From contig NJBM01000023.1 in the NCBI GenBank assembly GCA_005223045.1, forward strand, positions 1 to 64,000: 64,000 nt of DNA, written 5' to 3'. Below, one piece after another: positions 6,974-16,318 of this stretch. Under the pieces are notes generated by a model that saw nothing but the letters and a program-made list of their open reading frames with translations, had not been told where the DNA came from and did not search any database. Origin of the DNA: Planctomycetes bacterium B3_Pla. GTDB lineage: Bacteria; Planctomycetota; Phycisphaerae; Sedimentisphaerales; Anaerobacaceae. The position numbers and the translations under genes were made by a program. How positions within the stretch are numbered: position 1 is the stretch's first letter; every line of letters starts with the position of its first letter.

Positions 6974-7762
6974 ATGAAACCGGAATACTTTAGACAGAAT
7001 GAAGAACTGATTCCGCTGGTGCTTTTGGTGGCTTCGGCGACTTTTGCCGTGCTGATGATGGTCAAGACGACAAGTTTCTTCGCGGCCTCGGCCAAGGCGG
7101 AACACGTTGTCAAAAGGGCCGTCGAGCAGAACGGCTCGAATGCCGAAGATATCGAAGAAATCGTGGCCGAAGCCAGCGCAATCGCGGATGAATTGAAGAA
7201 AGGGAGCCTGTTTGTCCCGCCGGCGCCGAAGCCGGGTCATCCTGTAACTGCGGTCCTGGGCATATTGGGCGACGAGGCGCTGATTCGAGGCAAATGGTAC
7301 AAAGCCGGCGATAAAGTCCGAGACGCCAAAATCGTTGCAATCGAGCCTACGCAGGTCAGAATCGAATGGCAAGGCGTCGAAAAGGTCTTTGCCCCGAACC
7401 AGGCGGCGAGTAGCTCAGGCTCGATCTGGTCGCGGTCAACCGGAAGAAGCGCCAAGGTAGTAGCCCAGGCCAAGGGATCTCCGCAAAAACTGGCCGAGAT
7501 GGTCCAAATCGGACGTCGGGAAAGTCTTGGTGCGGGCCAACAGCTCTCGGACGAGCAGATAGCTAAATTAGAGCAAAAAGCTGAAAAGCAGCGATTGGCC
7601 ATCGAAAAGAAGGAACTTCAAAAGGCGTCGGCGGCCTACAAAAAGAGTGTGCAGACGGGCCAGAGAAAAGCCGCGGCACAGAAGAAGAAAACGCCGAGCG
7701 ACATCAGAAAAGCTAAAGAAAAGGCTGCCGGCAAGAAAACAGTAAGACTCACACAGAAATAA
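6974..7762 (+). CDS. Single-pass membrane protein, GspC/PilP-like
   Basis: About 262 residues: a short cytosolic N-terminus (MKPEYFRQNEELIP), one membrane helix (LVLLVASATFAVLMMV, about residues 14-30), and a periplasmic coiled or helical region. A small beta domain follows (VTAVLGILGDEALIRGKWYKAG-D...VEKVF), recalling the HR domain of type II secretion GspC and PilP, where a 'bioactivity/regulation' repeat senses a pseudopilus partner. The tail is Lys/Gln-rich and helical. Starts at 6929 or 6944 are possible; 6974 is preferred because TTGAGG precedes it and it leads directly into the membrane helix. The GspC link is inference from a short segment. Confidence 0.6.
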   Translation: MKPEYFRQNEELIPLVLLVASATFAVLMMVKTTSFFAASAKAEHVVKRAVEQNGSNAEDIEEIVAEASAIADELKKGSLFVPPAPKPGHPVTAVLGILGDEALIRGKWYKAGDKVRDAKIVAIEPTQVRIEWQGVEKVFAPNQAASSSGSIWSRSTGRSAKVVAQAKGSPQKLAEMVQIGRRESLGAGQQLSDEQIAKLEQKAEKQRLAIEKKELQKASAAYKKSVQTGQRKAAAQKKKTPSDIRKAKEKAAGKKTVRLTQK

Positions 7763-7827
7763 TCACATTACGCCCGACTCGGGCCGGCGGCGTGTCCCCG
7801 TTGATGCGGCGGCATTCGACATTCCTC

Positions 7828-10425
7828 CTATTGTTCATGGCCGGGGAGCGTGTGCATTGTGAGATTGGCCGGATGCGATTTTGACGATGGGATCAGCAGG
7901 CTGGCGAGGTAGCCGACCGACGCGCATGTGGTGATGCCGATGCCGCCGTACAGGAAGAAGTGCACGTCCGTGAATCGCTGGACGCAGTAAAGTGTTGCCG
8001 TGCTGCAAATTACTCCGATGATTGCCCCGGCACTGTTGGCCCGGCGTGTGAAGATTCCCAGTACGAACAGACCGGCCAGGCCGCCGCCTAACAGGCCCAG
8101 CAAAGCGAGAAACAAATCCCAGAGCGACTTTATCGGGTAGGTAGCCATAAGCAATGCGCATCCAGTGCCGAACGCGCCCAATGCAACCGTTATGATTCGA
8201 GCTAACATCAATCGCGTCCGGTCGGCCGAGTTCGGCTTGAATCGATAATAAAAGTCCGTGACGAGCACTGTCGCCATGCTGTTCATGCTGCTGTCGAGGC
8301 TGGACATCGCCGCTGCGAATATTGCGGCAAGAACCACGCCTGCCACGCCGATAGGAAGCTCCCGGACAACAAACCAGGGGAGAATCGCATCGGTATCGAG
8401 AGTCGGATTGAGATTCTCTGGCCGGGTCTTGTAAAAGGCATACAAAGCCGTGCCGAGGAAGAAGAAGATCAGCGCCGCCGGTACGGTCAATGCGGCGTTA
8501 GTCCAGATCGCCCTGGCAGCTTGTTTTTCGGTTGGGGTGGTAAGGTACCGCTGAATCACGGTCTGATCGGCCGAATACGGCACGAGATTGGAAAAGAGAT
8601 TGCCTAAGACGACGACCCAGACGGCGGCGGCGGTATAGTCCCAGGTCAGATTCATAGCCTTGAACTTGTCGGCTTCACGGCCCAGATCCACGATTCCGGC
8701 AAGGCCTCCTTCCACTTTCAAGGCAATGACGACGACGCAGAGCAGCGCCCCTCCCATCAGCACGAAAACCTGAATCACGTCGGTCCATATTACGGCTTCG
8801 ATCCCTCCCATGACCGTATAGATCGTGCAAAAAATCCCCATAACCAGGATGCATGTATAGACATTGAAATCCGTCACGGTCGCCAGCGCAACCGCAGGCA
8901 AAAACAGCACAATCCCCATGCGGCCGAGCTGCATCAGGCAAAACGCAATGCCGCCGAGCAGACGCAGTGCTACGTTAAAGCGCATCTCAAGGTACTCGTA
9001 TGCCGTGGCGATGTTTAGCCGTCTAAAGAACGGCAGGTAAAAGAACACGACAATCGGAGCGACCATAATAATAGTAGCCTGGGCCAGAATATAAACCCAA
9101 TCAGTGGCATATACTTTCGCGGGCATTGCCATGAATGTAATAGCGCTGAGCTGGGTCCCGAAGATGCTGATTCCCGCCGCCCACCAGCACACGCGCCTGC
9201 CGCCGAAGAAGAAATCGTCGGTTCCCTTCTCGCGCCTGGAGAAATAGAAGCCAATTCCCAATATGACGGCCAGATAAATGCCCCACGTTGTATAATCGGC
9301 CCGGCCGAAGCCGGAACGGACCTGGCCGAATGTGCCGGAGAAGACTTTGGGCGATCTCGTTCCGGGCCGTATTTCGCCCGAAGGGACCACAATCGTCTGG
9401 CCCCACCTAACAGCGGCAGTAGTCACATGCCCGGCAGGCAGCGTCCCAACTTTGGTCCAGGTATCGGTTATGGTATGGTACGCCAGAACGTCCGTGCTGA
9501 ATCCCGGATGCCCGTCGGCTAATTCAAGATTTCTGGCGGCGTATCTGCCGTGGTCCCCGCCGAAGACCAGAATGTGAGTCTGGCCCGCAGATACGGCTGG
9601 CGAAGGCGCAGCGACGACCGGGGTGGGAACGTCGGCAATTATTTTCCATCGCCCCGCGCCGGCGCTGCCGTCACCCGGCGAAAATCGGTAACCGTCAGTC
9701 AAGTATTTACGCTGGACGTTTCCGTCGTCATCGGTAAACAGCTCGCAGCCGCTAAACAGAAAGAAGGAACCATCCTGGACTGCGGCCACCGGCAAAATGC
9801 GTCCCGGCCCGGGCCAGGGATTGAGTTCGATCCAGCGAGGTTCATCCCTGGATAAATCCAAAGCCCAGAAAATCTTCATTGCCTCTTTCGCGTCGGGCGA
9901 TTCCTGTCCGCTGGCTACGTATATGGTCGTGCCCAGCAGCGCTGCGGCGGTATTGGCGCATGGTCTCGGAAGGGCCGGCAAAGTTGTCCGCTCTATCTTG
10001 CCGTCCGCCCATGCCAGCATGAATACGTCCGGATGGTGTCTCTCGGCGTCACTTCCCCCGATACAGACCAGGCCTTCTTCGGTGGTAACCGAAGCCCCGT
10101 AAGCCAAAGGTCGCGGCAGCGCCCCGGACTCCCGCCACTGCCCATCGGGGCCGGCGAGGACGTATATCCGGTCCGACCAGACTTTCTTAGCCAGCGGATT
10201 CACCTTTCCGTCTTTGAATAAAGGCTCAGGAAAATTCGCCCCGCCGGCGACAATCAATGCGCCCGAGCTAACGCCGGAGAATGCCCCGGCTACACCGAGT
10301 GAATCAGGCAAATCAGGCAACTGACGCCAGTTGAGAATCTGCGACTCTGCATCATCGGCCTTCAAATCGCCGCCGATCAGTATCAGAACAACCAGTAAGA
10401 TCAAAGTACGCCACTTCATTCTCAT
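7828..10425 (-). CDS. Kelch propeller-sodium:solute symporter fusion (sialic acid transporter type)
   Basis: An 865-residue fusion. A signal peptide (MRMKWRTLILLVVLILIGG) leads into a six-bladed Kelch propeller (about residues 30-370, with VAGGANFPE, VCIGGSDAERH, LFSGCELF and LVFGGDHG) like the N-acetylneuraminate mutarotase NanM. The second half, from about residue 385, is an SSS-family sodium symporter with about 13 membrane helices and a sodium-site region near GISIFGTQLSAITFMAMPA. Coupling a periplasmic mutarotase to a symporter would convert the alpha anomer released by sialidases to the beta form while importing it. It heads a minus-strand operon with the lyase 30 bp downstream. Such fusions are known in Planctomycetes and Bacteroidetes. 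Sialic acid as substrate is inferred from the operon. Confidence 0.88.
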   Translation of the reverse strand: MRMKWRTLILLVVLILIGGDLKADDAESQILNWRQLPDLPDSLGVAGAFSGVSSGALIVAGGANFPEPLFKDGKVNPLAKKVWSDRIYVLAGPDGQWRESGALPRPLAYGASVTTEEGLVCIGGSDAERHHPDVFMLAWADGKIERTTLPALPRPCANTAAALLGTTIYVASGQESPDAKEAMKIFWALDLSRDEPRWIELNPWPGPGRILPVAAVQDGSFFLFSGCELFTDDDGNVQRKYLTDGYRFSPGDGSAGAGRWKIIADVPTPVVAAPSPAVSAGQTHILVFGGDHGRYAARNLELADGHPGFSTDVLAYHTITDTWTKVGTLPAGHVTTAAVRWGQTIVVPSGEIRPGTRSPKVFSGTFGQVRSGFGRADYTTWGIYLAVILGIGFYFSRREKGTDDFFFGGRRVCWWAAGISIFGTQLSAITFMAMPAKVYATDWVYILAQATIIMVAPIVVFFYLPFFRRLNIATAYEYLEMRFNVALRLLGGIAFCLMQLGRMGIVLFLPAVALATVTDFNVYTCILVMGIFCTIYTVMGGIEAVIWTDVIQVFVLMGGALLCVVVIALKVEGGLAGIVDLGREADKFKAMNLTWDYTAAAVWVVVLGNLFSNLVPYSADQTVIQRYLTTPTEKQAARAIWTNAALTVPAALIFFFLGTALYAFYKTRPENLNPTLDTDAILPWFVVRELPIGVAGVVLAAIFAAAMSSLDSSMNSMATVLVTDFYYRFKPNSADRTRLMLARIITVALGAFGTGCALLMATYPIKSLWDLFLALLGLLGGGLAGLFVLGIFTRRANSAGAIIGVICSTATLYCVQRFTDVHFFLYGGIGITTCASVGYLASLLIPSSKSHPANLTMHTLPGHEQ

Positions 10426-10455
10426 CTCCGTAAACAGTAAGCAACTACTACTGGA

Positions 10456-11373
10456 TCATTCTTTTGGCAAAGCCCAATCAAAGAATTCGATCCCGGCAAG
10501 CTCTTTTTTCATTGCCTGCAATTCTTCCGGCGTCAGTGTTACAAGCGGCAGCCGGGAGGGGCCGCAGTCCAGGCCGATTAGTTTCATCGCGGTCTTGAGG
10601 GCAGGATGGATGCGGTAGCGACGGAAAATGCGAACCATCTCAACCGACAGAGCCTGGTACTTTCGAGCCTCATCGAGGTCGCCCCGGTCGAAGGCGTCGA
10701 TAAGCCGGTGATACAGCGGCCCGGCGAAATTATACGTGCTGCCGATAGCCCCCGCCGCACCGGCGCACAGCGCGCTTAGCAGCATATCATCGCTGCCGAA
10801 AAGAACATCGAACCGCCGATTTTCAAATTCCACCGCCGCCTGGTATTTGGGGATGGCGGAGTCGCTGAACTTTATCCCCGCCAGCTTAGGCAAACGCCTG
10901 CCGCCTGCGCGTAAGAATTCAACCATGTCAAAATTCATGCCGGTCATGGAAGGAATATGATAGTAAAACAACGGCAGTTTCGGCGCTGCGGATGAGATTT
11001 CCGCCAGGCAATCAATCAAAGTCTTTATCGCCTCGAACTTGAAGTAGATCGGCGGTATCGCCGATATCGCATCGGCGCCGATTGCCTGGGCATGTGACGC
11101 CAATCCGCGCGATTCGGCAAGGCTGTTGTGGCCGACCTGAACGATAACAGGCAGCTTGCCGGTCGCTGCCTCTACGTATGCAGCCGCTGTGGCGCGGCGT
11201 TCTTCGCTCGATAGCGACGGTCCTTCACCCGTTGTGCCGCAGACAAATATACTATTTATCCGGGTTCGGACCAGATGCTCAACTATGGAAGGAACTTGAG
11301 CCAGATTCAGCGAACCGTCCTCGCACATCGGCGTAAAGACCGCGGCGACAAGTCCTGTGAGGCGTTTATCCAT
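10456..11373 (-). CDS. nanA: N-acetylneuraminate lyase / DHDPS-family aldolase
   Basis: A 305-residue class I aldolase of the dihydrodipicolinate synthase superfamily, cleaving N-acetylneuraminate to pyruvate and N-acetylmannosamine if the assignment is right. The pyruvate-binding loop is GTTGE (46-50), the catalytic Tyr lies in FYYHIPS (137-138) and the Schiff-base Lys is K168 in GIKFSD. YYHIPSMTG is closer to NanA than to DapA, which has YNVPxRT. Length matches the family. It lies between the Kelch-symporter (30 bp) and the AGE epimerase (26 bp) on the same strand, and this context is the main reason for choosing sialic acid over other 2-oxo acids. Confidence 0.85.
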   Translation of the reverse strand: MDKRLTGLVAAVFTPMCEDGSLNLAQVPSIVEHLVRTRINSIFVCGTTGEGPSLSSEERRATAAAYVEAATGKLPVIVQVGHNSLAESRGLASHAQAIGADAISAIPPIYFKFEAIKTLIDCLAEISSAAPKLPLFYYHIPSMTGMNFDMVEFLRAGGRRLPKLAGIKFSDSAIPKYQAAVEFENRRFDVLFGSDDMLLSALCAGAAGAIGSTYNFAGPLYHRLIDAFDRGDLDEARKYQALSVEMVRIFRRYRIHPALKTAMKLIGLDCGPSRLPLVTLTPEELQAMKKELAGIEFFDWALPKE

Positions 11374-11399
11374 GTTAGCTACTCATCCTTTCTTCGGCC

Positions 11400-12566
11400 T
11401 TATGAATCTTCGCTGAGTTCTCTGGCGCACAGGCACAAGGCCCGGGGCACGTGGAAGCATCCTTTCCATTTACCGCCTTTCAACTCCATAAGTCTTTCAC
11501 CTCGACGATTCAGGTAGCCGAGCCACTCTCCATACTCCGGATCGGGATAACGGTCCCATACGTACTCGTGAATCGTCTCGAACCATTGCCGGCACCGGTC
11601 GCGACCCGTCGAGCGATAGCCCATTGCCAAAGCGACAAGCGTCTCCAAGTGCACCCACCATAGTTTCTGGTCCCATTCGAGCTGCAAAGGCGGCTTTCCG
11701 TCAGCATCCAGGAAATAGAAGATGCCTCCGTATTCGTCGTCCCAGGCGAAGTTGAGCGTGTCGAGAACCACATCTACGGCCTTATCGATAAGCTCCCGGT
11801 CGTTCCTCCGGCGGGCGATATCCATAACGAACCACATTGCTTCTATGCCGTGGCCGGGGTTAATCAGCCGTCCATCGAAACAATCCGAATGAGAGCCGTC
11901 TGCCGAGACATTCTCAAAGACAAGATTCAAATCCTCATCGAGAAACAGGCCCATGACTTCACCGACGCATACGTCCAGCACCGCGTCCAGTTCTTTGCCG
12001 TCGAGCAGCTCCTCCATTTCGAGCGATAGATTGGCTAAGATCATCGACAAGGCCAGCGACTTTAACGGCCGGGTTTCGGCAACGACCTTGGAATACCTGC
12101 CCTTGGGATTGTCTTTACGGCGAAGTATGTGCCGGTACGTCCCCAGCGCGATTTCCTTGGCGTTTTGGTCGCCGCAGGCGAGCCAATACTGGCCAAACGC
12201 CATTGCGGCAAAACAATCGCTGAATATGTTGTATGGTTGAATCAGCGGCCGGCCCTGCCGGTCGAGAGCAAAGTACCAGTTCCCGGCTTCGTCCGTTCCG
12301 TACCGGGCGAGGAATTCGGCGCCGCAGGTCGCAACGTCGAGCCACTGAGACCTCTTCTCGCAGCGATTGTACAGAATGGAAAACATCCAGACCTGCCGGG
12401 CCTGAAGCCATACGAATTTGTCGGTATCGTAAACGTTGCCCTCGCGATCCAGGCAGGTGAAATATCCCCCGTACTCAGTGTCGATAGAGTGTCTTTCCCA
12501 GAAGGGAATCACATTCTCAAACAGTTCGTTCTTATATAAGTTTGCGTATCTTTCGATATTTGTCAT
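11400..12566 (-). CDS. AGE-family N-acylglucosamine 2-epimerase
   Basis: A 388-residue alpha/alpha-six-barrel epimerase that would interconvert N-acetylmannosamine and N-acetylglucosamine, the step after the lyase in the catabolic route of Bacteroidetes-type sialic acid operons. Hallmarks are FWERHSIDTEYGGYFTCLD near the N-terminus, FVWLQARQVWMF, PGHGIEAMWFV and WDQKLWWVHLETLVAL, which include the conserved Arg, Glu and His positions of the family. Start 12566 (MTNIERYANLY) is chosen because the family begins there; a longer frame would add 26 uncharacteristic residues. It is the first gene of the three-gene minus-strand operon. A cellobiose 2-epimerase activity is the main alternative. Confidence 0.87.
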   Translation of the reverse strand: MTNIERYANLYKNELFENVIPFWERHSIDTEYGGYFTCLDREGNVYDTDKFVWLQARQVWMFSILYNRCEKRSQWLDVATCGAEFLARYGTDEAGNWYFALDRQGRPLIQPYNIFSDCFAAMAFGQYWLACGDQNAKEIALGTYRHILRRKDNPKGRYSKVVAETRPLKSLALSMILANLSLEMEELLDGKELDAVLDVCVGEVMGLFLDEDLNLVFENVSADGSHSDCFDGRLINPGHGIEAMWFVMDIARRRNDRELIDKAVDVVLDTLNFAWDDEYGGIFYFLDADGKPPLQLEWDQKLWWVHLETLVALAMGYRSTGRDRCRQWFETIHEYVWDRYPDPEYGEWLGYLNRRGERLMELKGGKWKGCFHVPRALCLCARELSEDS

Positions 12567-12682
12567 GTTCGTGACGATAATACCAAAACCAATATCGCCG
12601 AACAAACACGAAATGGACGTGTAGTATCTTGCAGACACCGGCATCGGAGGGTATTCTATGACGAGTTGAAAGGGGGCACACT

Positions 12683-13318
12683 ATGAAAAATGAGACTATT
12701 TTTTGGGATGTTGATACCCAGTTCGACTTTATGCGGCCTGAGGGCAAGCTGTACGTCCCCGGTGCCGAGACGATAATTGACAGAGTCAGCGACGTCAGAA
12801 GGTTCGCCCTTGAGAATGATTACTCGATCGTTGCCGACGTTGACTGGCACAGTCTCGATAACGATGAAATTTCGGAAACTCCCGATTACAAGCGGACTTT
12901 CCCGCCGCACTGCATGGCCGGTGAGCCGGGCGGCGAAAGGGTAGGCTTTCTGGGTGAGCTGCCGATTGAATACGTTGGGCTTGAGACGATGGAATCCAAT
13001 GCTCTGAGCACGCTTATCAGCAAAGAGCAGTTTCACATTGTCATAAGAAAAGACGCTCTCGACGTTTTCTCGAACCCAAACACGGACAAACTCGTAGAGC
13101 TGATCCACCCGAAAAAGGTTGTCGTCTTCGGCGTCGCTCTTGATGTTTGCGTATGTTGCGTCGTGGAAGGGCTTAGCAGGTTCGACGACATAGAACTCTG
13201 CGTTCTAAAAGATGCCGTAAAGGGCCTTGAAGTCAGGCCCGAGCAGGAAATATTCGATCAGTTCAGGCGAATGGGAGTCGAAGTCACCGAGTTCGGTGAT
13301 TTAGAATTTAGAATTTAG
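12683..13318 (+). CDS. pncA: Nicotinamidase (isochorismatase fold)
   Basis: A 211-residue enzyme hydrolysing nicotinamide to nicotinate in NAD salvage. The catalytic triad can be placed at D11 (WDVDTQFDF), K123 (VIRKDALDVF) and C156 (GVALDVCVCC). Metal ligands fit D54 and H56 (DVDWHS) and H76 (FPPHCMAGEPG), the last block being characteristic of nicotinamidases rather than other isochorismatase hydrolases. AAAGGGGG precedes the ATG. The next gene is nicotinate phosphoribosyltransferase, completing a two-step salvage module. It is divergent from the epimerase operon, with 116 bp between the starts. Confidence 0.9.
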   Translation: MKNETIFWDVDTQFDFMRPEGKLYVPGAETIIDRVSDVRRFALENDYSIVADVDWHSLDNDEISETPDYKRTFPPHCMAGEPGGERVGFLGELPIEYVGLETMESNALSTLISKEQFHIVIRKDALDVFSNPNTDKLVELIHPKKVVVFGVALDVCVCCVVEGLSRFDDIELCVLKDAVKGLEVRPEQEIFDQFRRMGVEVTEFGDLEFRI

Positions 13319-13350
13319 AATTGAGAATGGATTCCTGCTTGCGCAGGAAT
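13299..13350. repeat. Tandem heptamers and palindromic repeat between pncA and pncB
   Basis: TTTAGAA is repeated about three times from 13301 to 13320, overlapping the end of pncA. It is followed by ATTCCTGC-TTGC-GCAGGAAT (13331-13350), a hairpin of the widespread class with 'TCCTGC...GCAGGAATGAC' ends. It separates the two NAD-salvage genes and probably forms an RNA hairpin in the shared transcript. Confidence 0.65.
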
Positions 13351-13377
13351 GACAACAACGAAATACGAGATACGAGA

Positions 13378-14640
13378 ATGTGGTTGATCAAAGATAGTCC
13401 GTCGCTGCTGACCGACCTGTACGAGCTGACGATGGCGCAGGTCTATTTCAACAAGCAGATGGACAAAACGGCTTATTTTGAAGTTTTCGTCAGAAGGTTG
13501 CCTGAGAATTGGGGATTCTTCGTGATGGCCGGCCTCAACGAGATTGAATCATTTCTCCACGAGTTCAGATTCACCAAAGCCGATATCGACTTCCTGCGAT
13601 CCACAAAACTGTTCACGCAAGATTTCCTACGATACCTCGCAACTCTCACGCCCGATGTGAAGATACGTTCATTGCCGGAAGGAACCGTGTTTTTCCCGAA
13701 CGAGCCGATTCTGGAGGTGGCCGGCCCTTTGATTTGTGCGCAGTTGCTGGAGAGCTACATCCTGAACATACTCGGCTTTTCAATTATCGAGGCGACGCTT
13801 GCGACGAGGATTTCCATCGCCGCTAAGGGGGCTACCGTCGTCGATTTCGGCCTGAGACGCTGTCAGGGCCCGGTCGCCTCTTTGCGCTCTGCAAGGGGCG
13901 CGCAGGTGGCCGGCTTTCGGGCGACCAGCAATGTATTTGCTGCAAGAGAGCTGGGATTCGCTCCATCGGGAACGATGGCGCATTCGTTTATCCACGTCCA
14001 CGAATCTCAGGGGCGGGCTTTCGCCAACTTCGCAGAAACTTACGGCGAAAACTCAATCCTGCTCGTTGACACGTACGATTCTATTGAGGGGATACAGGAA
14101 GCCGCAAGCCTGGCAAAACAGCTCCATGAAGAGAAGGGCATTAAGATACGGGGCATCCGTATCGACAGCGGCGATCTGGTCAAGCTAAGCAACTTTGCCC
14201 GCGAGCATTTCCGGGAAAGGGGCGTCGCTTTTCTGAATATTTTCGTCAGCGGCGATCTTGATGAGTTCAAAATTGACGGTCTGCTGAGCCATAGCGCTCA
14301 AATTGACGGATTCGGCATTGGGACGCGCTTTGCGGTCTCCCGCTTTGCTCCAGCTATCGAGATAGTGTACAAAATCGTTCAGTATGGCAACAAAGAGGTT
14401 TTCAAAACTTCGCCCGGCAAACAGACCCGCCCGGGCAGAAAAACGATCACCAGGATCAAAGACAAATATTACCAGAGGGACATAGTTTCACCGCTGCAAT
14501 CGGATGCAGACGATTTGCTCACGCCGTTTGAATCGGCTGAACAGATGCAAATGATACAACAAAGGCTCGCCAAAGAGCTTTCGCTGCTGGATGATTCGAT
14601 CAAGGCAATCAGGAATCCTCGGGCATATCCCGTCGTGTGA
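13378..14640 (+). CDS. pncB: Nicotinate phosphoribosyltransferase
   Basis: A 420-residue enzyme converting nicotinate and PRPP to nicotinate mononucleotide. Family blocks are LTDLYELTMAQVYF, DFGLRRCQGP with the His-equivalent region following, ATSNVFAARELG, GTMAHSFIHVHES, LLVDTYDSIEG and GIRIDSGDL. I place the start at the ATG at 13378 because the protein begins MWLIKDSPSLLTDLYELT as in homologues; the open frame upstream is repeat sequence. The length fits the bacterial family. It follows pncA in the same direction and is probably cotranscribed. Confidence 0.92.
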   Translation: MWLIKDSPSLLTDLYELTMAQVYFNKQMDKTAYFEVFVRRLPENWGFFVMAGLNEIESFLHEFRFTKADIDFLRSTKLFTQDFLRYLATLTPDVKIRSLPEGTVFFPNEPILEVAGPLICAQLLESYILNILGFSIIEATLATRISIAAKGATVVDFGLRRCQGPVASLRSARGAQVAGFRATSNVFAARELGFAPSGTMAHSFIHVHESQGRAFANFAETYGENSILLVDTYDSIEGIQEAASLAKQLHEEKGIKIRGIRIDSGDLVKLSNFAREHFRERGVAFLNIFVSGDLDEFKIDGLLSHSAQIDGFGIGTRFAVSRFAPAIEIVYKIVQYGNKEVFKTSPGKQTRPGRKTITRIKDKYYQRDIVSPLQSDADDLLTPFESAEQMQMIQQRLAKELSLLDDSIKAIRNPRAYPVV

Positions 14641-14648
14641 AAAGTGGC

Positions 14649-16214
14649 TTAACTCAAAGGCCTGCTGTATCCCTGTTCTTTGTACTTTTCGAGCAGTCTT
14701 GTCAGCCGTTCGACCACTTGTGGATGCTCCCGGCACACGTTCTTTCGCTCCGAAGCGTCGGTGTTCATGTCATAAAGCTGGATGGGCGGGTCATCCGGCT
14801 TGCCTCGGCCGCTCCAGCCGCCGGAGCCTTTGCCAAGGATCAGCTTCCATCTGCCCTGTCGTATAGCGAACATTCCGCTTATGGAATGATGAACGGTTGC
14901 CTGGCGGATAGATTCGTCAAGTTTGCGGCCGGTCAGGGCCGGCAGGATATTATAGCTGTCCTCACCCGCATCCGCGGGCAATTCGTGCCCCAGTATCGCG
15001 GCACAGGTCGCCATCAGGTCAACGTGGCAAATCGTCTCGTCGCTGACCGAGGCCGGCTTGATATGTCCGGGCCAACGGGCAATAAACGGCACCCTGTGCC
15101 CGCCGTCCCACGCATCGGCCTTGATGCCCCGGTAGATGTGGCTCGGATTGTGCCCGAAACGCCTCACGCTGTTTGTCTGGCCGTTCATGTTCGTGCCATC
15201 CCGACCCGGCGAGCCGTTGTCGCTTGTGAAAATGATCAGCGTGTTGTCGGCAAAGCCGTTGCGTTCGAGTGTGTCGGTTACACTGCCGACAACGTGGTCA
15301 ACCTGGTGGACAAAATCGCCGTAAGCTCCGGCCTGACTTTTGCCTGCGAACTCCCGGGCGGGGGCTATCGGCGTATGCGGGGCGGTCAGGGGCATGTACA
15401 GAAAGAACGGCTTGCCCGGTGTTTGTCTGAAAGCTGTGTTGCCGGCTCTGCCGACTTTGGCGTCGATGTATTCGACGGCTTTTCTCTCCAGACCCGGCAG
15501 AATCTCTTGAAGCCTCCACCCCCTTAGCATTGGCCCCGGGCAGCCGAACATGTCGTCGGGCTTTTCCTCGGTGGGAATGCCGACGGTCCTGTCGTTTTCA
15601 ATGAAACAATAGGGCGGGAAGTTGGGAACCGCCGTTCCGAAATAATAGTCGAATCCGCTCGTGGTCGGTCCGTTGGCGATGGGTCCGGCGAAATCCACGT
15701 TGGAGCCGCTTTCTTTGACATTGGTCTTGCCGATGCCGAATGGTTCTTTGCCGTCCGTGGTCGGCCAATCCCAGCCGAGATGCCACTTGCCGATACAAGC
15801 CGTGTCGTAGCCGTGATCTTTCAGAAGCTTGCCGACAGTGAGGCGGTCCGCTTCTATCAGCGGTTTGTCCCAGGGCCACAAGACCGACTTCTTAAGGCGG
15901 CTCCGCCAGCAGTAGCGGCCCGTAAGGATTCCGTACCGGGTCGGAGTGCAGACAGCCGACGGCGAATGGGCGTCGGTAAAGCGAACTCCCTCGGATGCAA
16001 GCCTATCCAGATTCGGCGTGGGTATCTTCGATTCGGGATTCTGGCAGGCAAGGTCGCCGTAACCCATATCATCGGCCAGAATGTAAATAATGTTGGGCGG
16101 TCGCTTCTGCTGTTCCTTCAACCGGGCCTGCGAGCACCCCGGCAGCAGCAAGGCCCCCAAAGCAAAACCTGCCGATTGCAGAAAATCACGACGCCTGATT
16201 GAGCTGTCTTTCAT
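14649..16214 (-). CDS. TAT-exported lipoprotein sulfatase
   Basis: A 521-residue type I sulfatase of the arylsulfatase A/N-acetylgalactosamine-6-sulfatase group. The N-terminus has a twin-arginine motif (IRRRDFLQSAGF) and a lipobox (LLLPGC, Cys 27), so it should be lipid-anchored after TAT export. The formylglycine signature is C-T-P-T-R at 89-93, with the Cys at 89 being the residue converted. Metal-binding Asp pair is D48-D49 (LADDMGYGD), and a later TSDNGSPGRDG block supplies further ligands. Start 16214 follows GGAG. It probably removes sulfate from host or algal glycans and works with the sialic-acid operon. A separate formylglycine-generating enzyme is not in the window. Confidence 0.92.
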   Translation of the reverse strand: MKDSSIRRRDFLQSAGFALGALLLPGCSQARLKEQQKRPPNIIYILADDMGYGDLACQNPESKIPTPNLDRLASEGVRFTDAHSPSAVCTPTRYGILTGRYCWRSRLKKSVLWPWDKPLIEADRLTVGKLLKDHGYDTACIGKWHLGWDWPTTDGKEPFGIGKTNVKESGSNVDFAGPIANGPTTSGFDYYFGTAVPNFPPYCFIENDRTVGIPTEEKPDDMFGCPGPMLRGWRLQEILPGLERKAVEYIDAKVGRAGNTAFRQTPGKPFFLYMPLTAPHTPIAPAREFAGKSQAGAYGDFVHQVDHVVGSVTDTLERNGFADNTLIIFTSDNGSPGRDGTNMNGQTNSVRRFGHNPSHIYRGIKADAWDGGHRVPFIARWPGHIKPASVSDETICHVDLMATCAAILGHELPADAGEDSYNILPALTGRKLDESIRQATVHHSISGMFAIRQGRWKLILGKGSGGWSGRGKPDDPPIQLYDMNTDASERKNVCREHPQVVERLTRLLEKYKEQGYSRPLS

Positions 16215-16318
16215 AGGCGATTTCTCCAGGAAAGAACAAATTTGCATACTGGCATGTCGTTCCATTCGAGTTATAATGATAGTAGAAATGCAAGAGAGAA
16301 TCCAGAAGGGAAATGAAG

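Noticed and set aside
14637..15527. A 296-codon plus-strand frame over the sulfatase
   Set aside because: It is antisense to a sulfatase with an intact formylglycine motif. It starts inside the pncB stop region and has no recognisable domain.
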